Virus record (IMG/VR): IMGVR_UViG_3300036770_000417
Coordinates: 1-64,000 of that record
Origin: a virus
Length of the DNA: 64,000 bases
Reading direction: 5' to 3' (one strand)
In this document: positions 63,630-64,000 of the stretch, in pieces
How positions within the stretch are numbered: position 1 is the stretch's first letter
How the letters are laid out: each line of letters begins with the position of its first letter
Program-made: the position numbers and the translations under genes
The notes under the pieces: generated by a model
The model's input: only the letters and a program-made list of their open reading frames with translations
Told to the model about the DNA's origin: nothing
Databases searched by the model: none

Positions 63630-64000
63630 CACCGTCTTCAGCGGGTTAGTCTTCTGCACTAACATCATCCCGTCCGGCAGCGCCTTCGGCGTGCGCGTAG
63701 ACAACGGCGACACCGTCTACATCCCATCGTCCGTGGCGATGGCGTCCAAGCTGGAGGTGGGTGAGACCGTCGAGGGTATGCTTGCCCCGAACAGCAAGGA
63801 GCACCGCACCCCGTGGCTGCTCGTGAAACTTAACCGTGCGGCGCCTGAGCCCGCGGCTACGCCCGCGGCTACGCCCGCCCCTGCACCAGTTACCGCAGAG
63901 CCGCAGGACTTGGGCGCGGCGGTCCGTTCGCTTGTGCGTGGTGGTGGCGCATGGTCCGTGGGGTCTATCTACGCCAAGTTGTTTCCCAACACAGCGCGGT
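63583..64000 (+). CDS. unknown protein, 3' end beyond window
   Basis: An open frame from ATG 63583 (AGAGGAGA upstream) reaches the window edge: 139 residues visible. A beta-rich domain (FGVRVDNGDTVYIPSSVAMA ... VGETVEGML) looks OB-fold-like. It is followed by an Ala/Pro linker and the start of a possible winged helix (LGAAVRSLVRGGGAWSVGSI). It overlaps the VRR-NUC gene by 47 nt. Function unknown. Confidence 0.55.
   Translation, partial: MNVNSNSTSTALPVNSTVFSGLVFCTNIIPSGSAFGVRVDNGDTVYIPSSVAMASKLEVGETVEGMLAPNSKEHRTPWLLVKLNRAAPEPAATPAATPAPAPVTAEPQDLGAAVRSLVRGGGAWSVGSIYAKLFPNTAR
63645..63663. repeat. inverted repeat GTTAGTCTTCTGCACTAAC
   Basis: 19-bp copy with seven-base spacer near the start of the 63583 gene. 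Confidence 0.65.

Noticed and set aside
1-64000. tRNA genes
   Set aside because: No cloverleaf with a T-loop and acceptor stem was found by eye, though a proper scan was not possible.

Overview
This window is most of the genome of a tailed double-stranded DNA phage. The markers are a large terminase, a large P22-like portal, an HK97-type capsid protein, scaffold, connector and nozzle-like proteins, a tail fibre with a self-chaperone end, and a lysis cassette. No sheath or contractile-tail genes are seen. Two very large virion proteins and the P22/T7-like connector set fit a short-tailed (podovirus-like) particle. An overlapping spanin pair and lipopolysaccharide-type sugar genes point to a Gram-negative host. 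The G+C-rich coding sequence would suit an alphaproteobacterium, but that is inference. Genes run off both ends. No tRNA, rRNA or CRISPR array was found.

Layout. (1) About 1-12.4 kb, plus strand: replication. Small regulators lead into a family A DNA polymerase, a PD-(D/E)XK nuclease, a SNF2-type helicase, an SSB-like protein and a primase-polymerase/helicase, closed by a strong terminator. (2) About 12.5-53.9 kb, all minus strand, so transcribed from right to left: terminase, portal, co-chaperonin-like protein, scaffold, capsid, decoration proteins, a set of very basic small proteins, connectors, tail fibre, sugar genes, lysis, nozzle-like protein, an acyl-carrier-like protein and the giant virion proteins. 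(3) About 54-64 kb, plus strand: an early/accessory region with a probable origin, a consensus-quality promoter, an HNH endonuclease, a DUF3150-like/MoxR/VWA trio, unknown conserved phage genes and a VRR-NUC nuclease.

The most unusual region is 1.4-7.7 kb, where inteins interrupt two replication genes in two different ways. The DNA polymerase is fractured: its N-half ends in an intein N-fragment, an HNH-type endonuclease gene follows, and the C-half starts with an intein C-fragment that has its own ribosome site. The SNF2 helicase a kilobase downstream carries one continuous intein. Its roughly 170-codon central insert also encodes, in the +1 frame, a complete Vsr-like homing endonuclease. 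A third endonuclease, related to the polymerase-locus one, sits at 56.2 kb.

A second pattern is an inverted repeat, GTTAGT-N5 to N7-ACTAAC. It occurs about fourteen times, only in the plus-strand regions (mostly 54-64 kb), and never in the 41 kb of minus-strand structural genes. Between 55.13 and 55.58 kb, AATGTTC(C) repeats in one orientation face the same repeats inverted across an AT-rich stretch, which is the form of an iteron-type replication origin.
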